Source: Seriola aureovittata (taxonomy: Eukaryota; Chordata; Actinopteri; Carangiformes; Carangidae). Taken from it: a stretch of 64,000 nucleotides of DNA. Within the stretch, counting starts at the first letter, position 1; the number at the start of each line of letters is the position of its first letter. Below the pieces are notes generated by a model. It saw only the letters and a program-made list of their open reading frames with translations, was not told the DNA's origin and did not search any database. A program made the translations under genes and the position numbers. Positions 12,675 to 24,527 of the stretch are shown in pieces. The stretch covers positions 3,496,140 through 3,560,139 of the forward strand of contig NC_079384.1 of assembly GCF_021018895.1 (NCBI RefSeq), written 5' to 3'.

Positions 12675-14679
12675 AGTGCAGGAGGCTAAGTGGGATAATA
12701 AGTGTGGGTCTGTTCTACGTCCGCTGCTCTTCTCAGTCTGAGGGATGAAAGATCTGCTCCTCTCGTCCTTTTCATCCGCCTCATCCTGTTCCTCCTCGGA
12801 GGCGGAGTGCGTCCTTCATCTCATTTAGACTCCTGAGACTTTTTGTTCCTTTTCGCTCTCTCTTCCAGTTTCGGTTATTAGTCACTCAGTTTGAGTGAAA
12901 ACTTGTATCTGCACCATGTGTGTTCGGAGTGTCTTTTTTCCGGAGCGTTTGATCCTCCAGCTCACTTCTGGTTTGGCAGCGACAGAACAATGTCTTTTGA
13001 AATGAAATCACCGAGATGCCTTTATATTACACCAGAGAAAGAAGCCTTTTGTGTGAAGCGTTGCGTTTTATATTGTTGGTCAGTTTAGTTCAGCCTCTTT
13101 TTAAGGTAAGGTGCGGAAAAAGTGTCACAACCGTGTGATAGAAGGAACATATACACGCCGTGTCAGACAAGACATCTTCAGAACATCGGTGTGGCCCTAC
13201 TCTGGTTGACTTGCTGCCATTGTTCTGCTCATCACTGTCTCAGCCGCCTGAGGCATCTGAACTCCTGGTCATCGTCTTATTACTGGAGACGAAAACCTTT
13301 ATTTTTTACTCCACGTAGATCATAAACCCTCGATATGTAAACATGACTCATTGACTTCCACTTTTCTTCCACATGCAATCATTACAAAAAAACTTTTCCT
13401 CAATGATTTGTAGTTCAGCAAATGTAGAAAGTGAACCGAGAAGGAAATATGAGATACACCAGCTTCGTATTTGCATGCACATGGTGTGGTACAGAGTGTG
13501 TGTGTGTGTGTGTGTCTGGGTTTGGGGTCTCTGCATGTGTTTGTGTGTGTGAATGATGATCTGCAGTCCCACCACTCACCTGCCTGCAGCGTCGCTTCCA
13601 GCCTACACTGCAGATCTCTCTCCGCTTCGCTCGACACGCAGCAGCTCATCTCAGCGGATCAAACCCAGATTCATTCAACTTCCTCCATCCAAACTTCTCT
13701 TTCTGCATCTTTTCACTCCACATTTTCCCGCAGAAACAAAACCAAATATTTCACTTTAGAAGATAAGATGGGAATCTTAAACGTTAGTAGATATAAATAT
13801 TACACTATTGTTAAAACTGAAAGACAAATCTTACATTTACGTGCAGAAGTAAAAGACGAGCAAGAAATTGCACTTGTGCACCGACTCCATTTCCCTCGGT
13901 TAGGACCAAATTGCAGGAGTCTTGCCGTTTAGTCTTAGTCTGTCGCTTCCTTTTGATTCAGGTCATAGGAAACTTTGGGTCATTTAAAATGAAGTGTGAC
14001 AGAGGTTCATTCTCTCATTGTTACATTTTCTTTTGGATCCTCTCGTCCACCGACTGCTGTTGCACACACCCTGCGATCAGTGTGATGAGCATTACTCTGC
14101 ATCTTTAAGAGCCTGATTGTTTGTCGTCAGTAAAAACACACGGATAAACACAGCTGTGCTTTTTGTTATTGTCCTCAGATAAGACGAGATTCTCTGCTCT
14201 TTGCATCATATTGCATAGATTTTAGAGTGTGTGCATCCGCCAGGCAAACACTCCAACTCTACCCAAGTATCGTGGTGTGTCTCGTAAAGGACCCGCCAAA
14301 CCTGAACTGGAGCAAAGCAGCAGAAATTCATCTGCAGGCAGAGTGTCGGAGACGTCACACACTGTAGGAATCACTGATAAAAACAAACAAAAGAGTTTGA
14401 ATCTTACACAGAATATATTAAAAATGAATCATAATCCAGCACTGACATGGCTCCAGTAATTTTAGGGCCGTGATCATCTATTTAATCGTCTATAAAATAT
14501 AAAAAAAATAATGAAATAATGACAAACACCATTCATATTTGACCAAAATGAATATATTCAACCATGAGTTTAACTGTTGACGATTTATTCAACCAACAAT
14601 GAAAAACAAAGATTCATGTAATGACAGGAAACTGCACTTCAACTACTCCAGTAATTAACTTATCAACTAATATCAGTGT

Positions 14680-15197
14680 TGCTGCATAAGTTCAACTTTA
14701 TTATATTATACATATTATTTATATTTTTAATTCAAGTAACATACTGTCAAGGAAACACATGAGGCACATTTCATAGACTGTACAGGCAGATATACAACAG
14801 TAACTTCAAGGGAAACTTAGTGATTAATGAGCTTTATCAACAGTCAGCAGGAAACACATGCAACAACTGCCGGGGTTTGTTTCTTCCTACACGAGGCCAC
14901 GCCCCCTCAGAGCAGAGGAAGAGGAAAGAGCAAAGTCACATTTCCACAACAGAGAGGAGTCGGCGAGATGTTTACAGCCGAGATCCAACAGGACTGAAGT
15001 CGGTAAAGCGGTTAAAGAAAAAGCTACTCAATACAGAAAACCGGCGTTTGCAGAAATTTCAGTACCTTGATTTAAAACAAACAAACAAAACAAAACAAAA
15101 AAATGAAATGCCTATAGTGTTCCATCCTCATCTACATGTACCATCTGTGAGGGATTTCACACCGCCTGGTAGGAGAAGGTGTTGAAGGATGAAGATC
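14680..15197 (-). other. Possible 3'UTR of the nested minus-strand gene
   Basis: If the small exon at 15198-15283 is the last coding exon of the antisense gene, this AT-rich stretch would be its 3'UTR. On the minus strand an AATAAA hexamer lies at 14702-14697, a plausible poly(A) signal. Nothing else supports the boundary, so this is inference. Confidence 0.25.
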
Positions 15198-15283
15198 TCA
15201 GATTTCTCTGCCCGGGAAGCGCGGAGTGGCGCTCTGCCTCTCGCAGCCGGCGTCCAGACGCAGCTCTGCGCCAACACGGAGAT
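15198..15283 (-). CDS. Possible last coding exon of the nested antisense gene
   Basis: On the minus strand a cacag acceptor precedes an 86-bp, locally GC-rich stretch. Joined in the phase left by the exon at 15917-16955 (one base carried over), it reads D-LRVGAELRLDAGCERQSA and continues to GREI then TGA, with no earlier stop. The phase match and the GC shift against AT-rich flanks are the evidence. The pyrimidine tract before the acceptor is only moderate and the peptide resembles nothing I know. It could instead be chance, with the true next exon elsewhere in the intron. Confidence 0.3.
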
Positions 15284-15436
15284 CTGTGTCATTGTAGGAA
15301 AATCAATCAAGATAATCAGGGTGAAACTGGCATCTGCACTTAGATCTTCAGTGCTGTGCATCATCATCATCTTCGTATACTACTACAGCAACAGCTCATG
15401 ATGGGGACTACAACTCAGTTTGTTAATACAGTTGTA

Positions 15437-15476
15437 CCATGATGCAACTTAATGAAGCAATTAAGTTGCATCATGG
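15437..15476. repeat. Perfect 17-bp inverted repeat with 6-nt loop
   Basis: The left arm (15437-15453, starting CCATGATGCAACTT) is the exact reverse complement of the right arm (15460-15476), with GAAGCA between. It lies in the proposed intron of the nested antisense gene and in the large intron of RAB26. The arms contain CCATGATGC, similar to termini of some short DNA transposons and to half of a ZNF143/THAP11-type site. The origin is undecided. Confidence 0.9.
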
Positions 15477-15916
15477 GAAGTGTAGGATTCCAGTGTTTCT
15501 GGTGCTTGATCCAAACTAGGAACTAAAAGAGAAAATCAGGGCCTTTAATAGACTGGTATTGGCTAAAATAAAGCTAATCAATATCCAAGCCTTTCTTTAT
15601 GATACTCTGCTCTCCTCTCCCACAGCCGGGCTTTTCCAGTGCAGCTTTATTACAGTATTACTAAATTACAGTGGGATGTAAGTGAGCAGTAGGTCATATC
15701 AGCTGTCACTCCTTTTTATTATTTTTAAACTCTGATTAACTTAACGAGTGTTTCTGTAGTTCCTCAGTAATGATAAGTACTTCAAGTATTTTAAGTATTT
15801 AAGTTACCATCATTCTCTATTGCATCATCTGTCACGTACTTGCTCAGCATTTCCTCTGTGCACTGATGTATTTAATGGCAGGTTGAAGGTTGTGATTTAT
15901 AGTTTTGAGTACTTAC

Positions 15917-16955
15917 CTGTTTTTGCAGGATGCAGGCCGCCGCCGTTCACAGTCTGATTGGGGCGTTTAGGTTTGGGCGTGTAGCGTTGCCACGAAAGAG
16001 CAATCAGTTGCGCAATTTGTCTGGCCATGGAGGATTTCCGCGGAACAGGCGGTGGTGTTTTGCGCGGCTGAGCCGTCGCCTTCACCTCCTCTTCATCCGC
16101 CTCGCTGAAGACGTCGTCGGACTCGTTCGAGTGGGCGACCGGGCGGAGGTGCACGGCGCACAGATCATCAAGCGTCACCGCAGGCAGAGGGGCCGGGAGA
16201 GATTTGACGAAGGCTGAGGAGTCCGAGTGGTGCCGGCGGGTCGGTTTGGGCCTGAGCAGGGGTTTGGTTCTAGAGGAGGGGTCTTCATCAGGAGGGCTGT
16301 CTGGTTGAGAAGTCGGGGCAGGACTAAGTTTGGGGTCAGGAAAGACGACGGGGAGGGGAATCTGCAGAGAAAGCCTTTTAGTGCGATCCCGCGGGGATGT
16401 GAAGCTGGACTTTGGCTGCACCTTCCAGCCCAGAGGGTCGCGGCCCGTGATGAAGGACGTCTGCACGGGAGGAGGAGAGGAGCAGGATGAGCTGATGGAG
16501 GAAGAGGAGGAGGAAGATGAGGACTGACTTGGTGAGCTAAAGACCCCGATGTGGGGGCAGGAGTAGCGTTTGGATGAAGCATCAGTTGCCGAGTGAAGGC
16601 TGAGGAGAGATGCTCGTCGTTGAGGAGGCCGCGGCTCCTTCTTGTTCTTCCTCACAGCAATGACGGCGGTCGAGCACTTGCTGAAGTCAGCTGACCACCG
16701 GCGCTGGTGAGACCCGGGGGTCACACCGGAGGCGGGGACTGTTAGCAGAGAGCGCTCCCCGGGCACCTGGCTGAGTGGTCGGACTTGTCCTGACCTCGGT
16801 CTGCCCTTGCAGTCTCCGTTCTGTGATCTGTGGCTCACGTGATTAACGTGAGCGTAGCCACCGTTGACGAGGGCAGCGCCATTAACAGCAGCGGTGCCTT
16901 TACTCATCTTGTTCGGTGGAGGAGGAAGTCTTTGCCAGGTCCCGTAAATAACCCC
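15917..16955 (-). CDS. Unrecognised Ser/Pro-rich adaptor-like protein, large exon nested in RAB26 intron
   Basis: A 1,039-bp open exon on the minus strand, opposite to the Rab gene. It is bounded by a good acceptor (tttctcctcacag) and a near-perfect donor (gtaagtac), and its GC content is clearly higher than the flanks. An ATG at 16907-16905 (MSKGTAAVNG, A at -3) may be the start; the frame is also open for 16 codons upstream (GVIYGTWQRLPPPPNK), so coding could begin in an earlier exon. From that ATG about 330 residues are encoded here. Visible features are a Ser-rich run near the middle, repeated basophilic phosphosite-like motifs (RRWSAD, RRASLL, KRYSCP, KRLSLQ, RRHHSDSS), an acidic patch (DDVFSEADEEE) and a TPPPVPRKSS stretch typical of SH3 ligands. 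No globular domain, signal peptide or membrane segment is seen. The composition suggests a cytoplasmic scaffold or adaptor. I do not recognise the family and give no symbol. Confidence 0.72.
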
Positions 16956-17892
16956 TGTGAGGAGAAACATAAAAACATAGAGAGAGAAAGGGGGGAGGAT
17001 GGGGGTGAGGGCGAGGTTACTGTTTTTGAAAAGAGGAACAACAGACGCCCTTCCGGACTTCTCGAATAGAGTTTCACGTTTGTTTCACAACCCAATTCCT
17101 TTCCACAGCAAAGCTGGAGAGGACGTGTCAACACCCGTCAGTTGTGGGAATATTTAAAGGGACTCAATTCATCCACTGGCAAACTATCTATTTTAATTTG
17201 AAAAGGTAATTTTGACACTTATATAGTGACATAAATAATTGCTCAACTACTGTTTAGCTTGTAGCCACAATATTAAGCTACTGTAACAGTAGTGCACTTG
17301 CAAAAGTAATCTCAGTAATATCCTTTATACAATAATATAATAGCCTAAAGTTTTGCTAACATTAATTAGCATTAGCCACCATAAACTAATCATACAAGAC
17401 AAGCCTGACACAGCAAAAAATCCTGGCTATATTGAGTTTTATTACTTCAATTCAACTTTTCATTTGCAAGAAGAAGATTGTTCATTTTCCCTCACAGAAG
17501 TTGCACAGTATTGCTTTAATTAAACTTACAATATATAGTTGGTTTGATTAAAACACAATATTTTGCATGCTAACAAAAAATAAACATAAAATTCACCTAA
17601 AACAGTTCAGATCTAGAAATGTATGACTGTTTTTTTTGCACCCAAACACTTAAACTGAACACTGGCATGTTTACATTGTGCACGCCTTTGTGCCAAGATG
17701 TTAAAGCTAAGTGGAAAACATTTTTTACCTGCAGTGCTGTGTTGCTCTCAGTTCACATCCAGACTTGACTAATCTCCTTCTTTCACCTCTTTCTTAATAT
17801 ACCACTCTTTGTGTCTCCCCACCCATCCAAGTCCAACCACAACTTCCTCATATAAACGCCCAGAAACCCACAGTTCTCATTTCACAAACAAA

Positions 17893-17895
<3 letters not shown>

Positions 17896-17931
<36 letters not shown>
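17896..17931. repeat. (CA)n microsatellite
   Basis: CA run preceded by short CAAA repeats. Confidence 0.95.
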
Positions 17932-17932
<1 letters not shown>

Positions 17933-19601
17933 AGTAAGGGTTGATTAACAGCTGTTTTCATAATAGCATAAAGAACACCGTGAGAAAGTATATGCATGTT
18001 CATGAGAATCACGTTTCACACAGCTCAAACACATTTAAACTGATGGATCATAAATCCAAGTCTATGACCGACCATAGCTTCACTCTAGCTACTGCTATGA
18101 AACTATTTTTAGTAATAATCCACAGCTTCCTCAGTGTAAACTAATGCAAATTCTACTGTGTGTCAGCAGCTGATATGAGAAGTAGTGGTTTAACTTACAG
18201 CCAATCAGTTCACCGACACCATGAAAGAACACGAGCTCCTTCCTTACCCGGTTTTCTGAAGTCTGAGGTACAAGAACATTGTGTCTCGCAAGAAACTAGA
18301 GTAAGTGAGTTGAGTTCGTGTCCATCGTCATTTCAGTCGGTTGCATTCTCAGATAAACAGTCCGACCACTTACTTGAAATTTCACAATGAACCACTTTGT
18401 GCTTCACAGATTCACCTGCAGGCAGGAACATTTCAACCACACCTAGTGGCTTTTGCTTTAGGGATGGCAATGTCGGCCAATCAGGTCGAGCTCTTTGGTC
18501 CAGACTGAAATATCTGAATTCCTAATGGATGGTTTCGTCATGACATCAGATATTAATGGTTTCCAGAGGATGAATCCTAATGATTTTGGAGATCTCTTCA
18601 CTTTTCATCTACTGACATTTTCGCTTACTCAGCAAAAGAGACTTTGATACAGACATTCACAGTTCCCAGATGTGCTTTGAAAATGTTAGCATGCTAACCT
18701 GCAAGCAGAATGTAACTTCTTTCTTTCTCAAATATTTCTACTTTATAATGATTTAGGACCTTAAAGCCTTTATGTGTAGGCTTTCCTATGATGACATGAA
18801 GACACAACAATTCTATATATAGCAACTTTAATATTGACAAAGTGGTTGGTGGTTTAGACTTTTATTGTTGTAATAACCACAATAAAAACAGGCTTGAAAA
18901 AGAGAAAAAATCCTCCCTGGTGACATTATTTCACAGGGATAAATCTGGCAGCCTGTTTCAACTTTCAACAACACTTCTTCTGACACAAATTGGTTTTAGT
19001 GATTGAAACTTTTTGCTTATTGATTTCAAAGGTGAAGTTCAAGAAGCTGTGTGTAATGGTTAGACAGAAGTTGTTGTTGTTTTTTTTGGTCACATTTCGA
19101 GGTTGTTTGCATCTTCTGTGAGAGCTAAAAATAAGCAGCGCTCACATGATTGTGCAGGAGCCTCCGCAGCCGGTGCATTCAGCAACGTCATTTATCTTTG
19201 TACAAAAACGCAGAGGCTGTGCACAAAGTGTCAACCCTGAAAGCTTGTACCAGCGCCGTAAATCTAATGGCGTGTCACGAGCCATCACATGTCGACCGAC
19301 ACATACACGTGTCCTCCTCCCATGCTCCAGCCCGCCGTGTGAACTCTGACGCTCGGCGTTGACAGTGAGCCCCTTTGAAGTTTGACGAGCTCAGAAGCTG
19401 CGTTCCCTCTCCCACTTCCTCCTAATCCACCCACAGGCCTCCGAGATCTTTCGCGGCTGTGTGAGTAATTGGCAGGTTCGCGTGTTATTGAGATTCGGGG
19501 GGGGGCGCAAGGTGAGGGGCTCAGTGCATTAATCTCTGTGTAATGAAATGATGTAAACCACCGGGGAGGCAGCGCAGGATACTGTAAACCTGCAGACGAG
19601 T

Positions 19602-19722
19602 GGAGGGAGGGAGGGATGGAGGGAGGGGGGGATTACAGCCGAGCTGAGTGGTTTTCATGTGATGAGACACAGAGAGAGGGATGGGGAGGAGGGAGGGAGG
19701 ATGGGGAGGAGGGAGGGTGCAG
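19602..19722. repeat. Purine-rich GGGA/GGAT tract with G4 potential
   Basis: Repeated gggaggga and gggatgga units on the + strand. Near 19605-19635 there are more than four runs of three or more G separated by one to three bases, which meets the usual G-quadruplex pattern. Confidence 0.8.
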
Positions 19723-22700
19723 GAGGAAATCTGTGTTTACTGTTCAGTATATTTGTGTGTCTCTGCCAATGAGAGAGAGACGTGACCTTTTTCTTGCAGT
19801 TTCCATTCGATAACAATAAAGTACATTTGCCTCTGTTCCCCCTCCGGTCAGAAGTGGTCAACATGTGCTTGTTGATGCTTGAAATGTTAACAGCGGCCCT
19901 CTGCTCAGCCGGACGTCTCTGCTCATGTTGTGTTAGGGGTTATGTTTCTTTTGGTGTCCGACGCCGCTGTTAGTAGTTACTAGTTTACGTCTCTCTACTT
20001 CTCTCGGACAGAAGTTGCGCTTTTGAAATACGACTGTGTTTGAAGCCGGAGGGAGGACGGAGAGATTGTAAGGTCCGACGCTAAGAAGCAAAAAAAAAAA
20101 AGACATTGAGAAATCAGTGCTTTATGTTTCTTTGTTGACAGTGTTGACGGAGAGATTTCTCTGGCTGAGCACAGGGAGGCTCAGCGGAGATGGACTGCAC
20201 TGCTCTGTGGAAAATGGGGAGATCTGAAGACTGATCCCTGCAGGTTTACCAGCAAAATGATTAAAAGAAACATGTCAGTTTCTTGGGTTTTTCTCGTGGA
20301 AGGATTCAGCGATCCGAGTGAGACAGCTGGTCCCGCACTGGAAGGGGTTCGGAGGATTCCTGGATGTATAAAATGTCACAGGTTTTAAATGGTTTTTAAA
20401 CTGTTTGGTTGAGCAGAGGAGCAGAAGTGTTGGAGCTGCGATAGCTGAACTCCGCCTGATTAAAGTTACACTGGTCTGAATGTTCAGCTGCCTTTACAAT
20501 CTGACGTATGCCGTAGGAATTAGTTTATTACATATATGTCAAAGTGAGTCACACGTGCTGTGAAATATTTTTCCTTGGTAGATATTTTGGTGAAGGACAT
20601 TACTGATGAAATGTCTCCTTTTCCTCTTACGCCCTAACAACATCTTCCCTCTCAAACAGTGTCGGTGTTTTGACATGACCTTGACCTGCTCTTAAACGCT
20701 GGCTTCATCGCATAAGCTCTCCATTTCATTACAGCCACCGACCATCTTCTTCCTCTCATTCTCATCCGCTCTTAACAGCAGAATCTCAGAATAGCTCATC
20801 GTCCTTCACGATATCCTGTGAACAGAAAATGAAACAGGACGAATACAGTGAATACAAATCCTACAAATCCTCCTCTGGCTGATTAGTTCGTTTCTTTATT
20901 ATCTTTAAATTCATTTTACTGCCAGAAATTACAACTTTTCAAGATTTTTTAATGCGTAATGGTTGAAAGTAAGATTGGATTTAGATCTAATCACACACAC
21001 AAAAGCACACACACATATAGTATCTGCTGAGAGAACGTTAAGGGATGGTAATTTCCATAACTGAAATGATTTCCATAATCACATGGGCTAATTAGAGGCA
21101 TGAAAGCACGGCAGCTTTGTGGCTGTAATGTAAATTATTGTAGCCTGCATTAATAATCCTATTTTACTCCGAACGCATCGTCATCACGAGACACAGGCGC
21201 GCTGCTCAGCTACATGTACAGTATACTGTGGGGGACTGGAGATAAATAAAATAAAGAAACAAGAAAGAAGAGTTCACGGACCTTTCCACCTCCATGAAGC
21301 GACGTCGTCGTTTTGCAGAGCTGATCGTTTTTCATTTGTTTTATGAGTTTTACTGTTTGATAATAGTTGAAATCACTGGTTATTATTCAGCGGCCTGTGG
21401 ACCCCACTGGTTGGTGGCTGGCTTCATCACTCTTTTGCTCCCGGCTGCACAGTGGAAGCAGAACATCAGCAGCACTGGTCTTCTGTCAGTGGAGGAGTTC
21501 AGCCACAGAGTTTGTGTGCGAGTCGTAACAAAAAACGACTCTTGGCTTTTCGGGGTCACACGTGAAGTGATGCTTGTAGACAACTGATGCTGGTGAAACT
21601 TAAAAACATTTGCTCTGTCGTAAGCCTGTGAACAGAATCTTATCTCTGCCGTGGCTCCGGGATGTCGTGGTCACATTTCACAAGTAGAACATTTTAAAGC
21701 AACTCTGTTTCCTAGAAATTGCGCTCATGTATTACTAAATGGACGTGGTGACAAATGTGATAAATGTAAATACTTTTTAGAGGCAGTGAATGTTTGAATG
21801 TTTTACATCGGAGTGTCTTTGGTTAAATGTCAGGAAACATTGTGTATGAAGCACATGAATGTCATTCCTATGAGTGAGTGCTGCTGCAGGCATCCTGTAC
21901 TTCTTCCTGTCCTTCAGCAGAGACATTTTGTGGTATTTAAAACATGCCTGTTACTGAATTGCATCTCTATCACTCGCAATAACTGATTTTAAATATACAG
22001 CAGATGCTTCACAGATCCTCCGACTTGATTGAACTGCTTCAATCCAAACTGTCATTTTAAAACACATTATTCACTGTTGTCTGTGCACAGCTATTATCAG
22101 AATCCATTTTTACTTATTATCACAAAGTCGCAATAAAAAAAAACATGATTTTAAATATAAAATGTTACCAATGATTTCTTTAACAAACTGATAAAATGTT
22201 GTCTGTGTGATTTATTCATCACAACCTCTCAGAAATCAGTGGAATATTTGATATTAGTTTGTGGAAGAAATGATCTTGCAGTGGGATCCTGCCTGTACGG
22301 TTCCCACGGTCCTCAGTACTCATTACTACATTATTACACAATTACTCAGCCTGGTGTCGGACCACACCCATCTGTAAACTCTATCTTCACTTCGATCTCA
22401 GCTGGTATCCTCAACAGTTGTAACGTTATCGCGCCGACGAAGCAGGACAAAACATACAAACCGCTGCCATGACGACACACACACAGCCTCAAAAGCTGTA
22501 AACACTTCCAGCTCAGCTGTCGCAGCTGGTCGATGTTAGCTGACAGTAAAGACAGACTCGTCCAATACTAATCAGGTCTGGAAGGACTGCGACTCTCGTT
22601 TTGTTTCTCTGAGCTGCCTTCATCATCTCGCCTTCAGCTGCTCAGTGACTTCGCTGATCGACGGACATTTTCTAAAAAGTTTGCCTAAAACTTACCTGAA

Positions 22701-23097
22701 AAATGGGATGGAAACGCACTTCTGCACGTATGTTATAGTAAACCATGAAAGTGGCGTGTGCGTGTGCGTGTGCATGTGTGGATCAAAGAGTAATGGAGTC
22801 CTCCAGAGACAGAGTGTTTTTTAGCCACGTTACAGGGAGCCGAGAGACCTGGCTTGTAATTGGAAGAGTGAAGAAGAGAAGATCAGAGGAGGAGGGGAGG
22901 GCAAGATGAACTGCAGCCAATGTCGAATAAATGAATCATTTGTCTTTCTTTTTCTCTCCTTCTCTTGATTCATCCATCTCCTCTGTCACCACTCTTTCTC
23001 TCCAACCCCCACCCCTCTATCTTCTGCACTTTCTCCTTGTCCCTCTTTTCCTTTCTCGGTTTTGGATTTCTTCACCACTCTCTCTTTCCATCTCCAG

Positions 23098-23163
23098 GCG
23101 TGGTTGACAGAGATCCACGAGTACGCTCAGCAGGACGTGGTCGTCATGCTGCTGGGTAACAAG
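23098..23163 (+). CDS. rab26: RAB26 exon, alpha-3 to NKxD motif
   Basis: Twenty-two complete codons between a ctccag acceptor and a gtgaga donor, starting AWLTEIHEYAQ and ending VVVMLLGNK. The final N-K is the first half of the guanine-specificity motif NKxD (G4), completed by A-D at the start of the next exon. AWLTEIHEYAQ is characteristic of the Rab26/Rab37 pair. Confidence 0.9.
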
Positions 23164-23820
23164 GTGAGACCTTGTTGCCAACACTGGGAGATGCAGGGAC
23201 AGATGGATTCATAGAGGGAGGGGAAGGAGGGTTCGTGGAAGGGAGGAAAGTATGGCAGGAGCCGGAGTGTAAGGACAGATGGAGGGATGTGCCTGGAGGC
23301 AGAGAGAGAGAGAGAGGGAGGTACTTTATTATGCATCACAGACAAAAAGTGACATCTTAGTGGATTCTGATCTTTTCCTCGGTCACACATCATGTGGAGA
23401 AAGTGATAACACTTATTGGTTAACTCAACAACATTTCAAATTGTGTGTTAACAATTGATCAAATGACTGTGTGTAATGTGAAAAGACCCACCCATCTCTA
23501 CAGATCTGCTCCGGTTGATCGAGCTTTTAGCTTTTAGCATCTCCTCAGCCATATTTCCAGATTAAGCAAGTAGCTGTTTTTGGGATTTTTTTGGAACCCA
23601 ACACCAAATGGCAGAAAGTCATCGCAGCTACCTGAACCGGTGGAGCGTTAAGCGGAAGATGTAAGTTATTTGCAGCCACGGTGGGCGAGCTGCACTCAGT
23701 GGAAAAGCCGTAATAAACCTGCTGTACACCGTCTGAGGGGGAAAGATGTGGAGGCCGGAAAAAATGCTTTGAACGCTGTGACAGAACTCGGGTTTTTATT
23801 GTGTGTCTGATGTGTTGTAG

Positions 23821-23877
23821 GCCGACTCCACACATGACAGGGCGGTGAAGCGAGAGGAGGGAGAGAAACTGGCCAAG
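23821..23877 (+). CDS. rab26: RAB26 exon completing NKAD
   Basis: Nineteen codons between gtgttgtag and gtgaga, reading ADSTHDRAVKREEGEKLAK. A-D completes the G4 motif. VKREEGEKLAK is close to the Rab26 version of this helix and less like the Rab37 version. It is followed within 110 bp by opposed poly-C and poly-G runs in the intron. Confidence 0.9.
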
Positions 23878-23924
23878 GTGAGATCCATGACACACACATG
23901 CAGTTTGACACGTGGACCCCCAAA

Positions 23925-23941
23925 CCCCCCCCCCCCCCCCC
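23925..23941. repeat. Poly-C tract in RAB26 intron
   Basis: C17 run 47 bp downstream of the donor at 23878; paired with the G run at 23984-24006. Confidence 0.93.
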
Positions 23942-23983
23942 TCATGGATGCACATCATGCTGTTATTGTTTGGAATAAATGAC

Positions 23984-24006
23984 GGGGGGGGGGGGGGGGG
24001 GGGGGG
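23984..24006. repeat. Poly-G tract in RAB26 intron
   Basis: G23 run, 42 bp downstream of the C17 run. Confidence 0.93.
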
Positions 24007-24359
24007 TTGCTTGCTAACTTCATTTTCCAGGCCGGTTCACTCAGATAAGTTCTGAGAGGCATGTTAGACTAAATATGAACACAAGTGGTTCGTGAGTTGT
24101 CAAGGTAACACACACACAGTGGGAATATTGACATGCACGCACACACACAGAATGAGATTAGACCTGGGAGCATCTTGCATCGACTACATACTGAGCTGTC
24201 TCTGTTTTATGAATTACAACAAAGGGGGGAGAAAATTATATTTGAAAGCCAGAACACATCAGAATTATTTTTGAATTATTGGTATTGATCAGCAGCCCTG
24301 TCTTCTGTCTCCAGGTACTCAAAACCATCGCTCTTAAGCTGAAGCTAAATCACTCATGA

Positions 24360-24363
<4 letters not shown>

Positions 24364-24396
<33 letters not shown>
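24364..24396. repeat. (CA)n microsatellite
   Basis: CA run shortly upstream of the acceptor of the exon at 24451. Confidence 0.94.
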
Positions 24397-24399
<3 letters not shown>

Positions 24400-24450
24400 G
24401 ACTTACAAACACACAACTGATAACATATGTTTGTGTGTTTCTCTGTGTAG

Positions 24451-24527
24451 GAGTTTGGAGTGCCCTTCATGGAGACGAGCGCTAAATCTGGACTGAACGT
24501 GGAGCTGGCCTTCACCGCCGTGGCCAA
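24451..24527 (+). CDS. rab26: RAB26 exon with ETSAK motif
   Basis: The exon reads EFGVPFMETSAKSGLNVELAF and on to TAVA plus two bases of a split lysine codon (aa|a), then a gtgagt donor. ETSAK is the G5 motif that contacts the guanine base. The split codon is completed by the first base of the exon at 26034, which restores K-E-L-K. Confidence 0.92.

Larger units (their letters stand above)
6612..14679. other. Large RAB26 intron, left part; no gene recognised
   Basis: Left half of the 16.5-kb intron between the Rab exons at 6559 and 23098. It holds CA/GT microsatellites (7071-7097, 8030-8089, 8221-8252, 10142-10178, 10972-11020, 12622-12672), a G29 run, a C18 run and a dispersed repeat at 11530-11780. 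Short open frames overlap these repeats and have no recognisable content. The stretch 8280-8460 is richer in GC than its surroundings, but I could not read an exon in it. Confidence 0.6.
16956..23097. other. Large RAB26 intron, right part; no exon recognised
   Basis: Right half of the 16.5-kb intron. It should also contain the upstream exon(s) and promoter of the nested antisense gene, but I could not identify them. It holds a CA array (17896-17931), a G-rich purine tract (19602-19722) and GTGTGC-type repeats near 22755. The stretches at 19140-19520 and 19960-20470 are relatively GC-rich and are the better places to look for a promoter or untranslated exon. Confidence 0.5.

Noticed and set aside
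15930..16582. Open frames of 87 to 135 codons overlapping the nested exon in other frames and on the plus strand
   Set aside because: Shadows of the GC-rich minus-strand exon, which has the splice sites and the longest frame.
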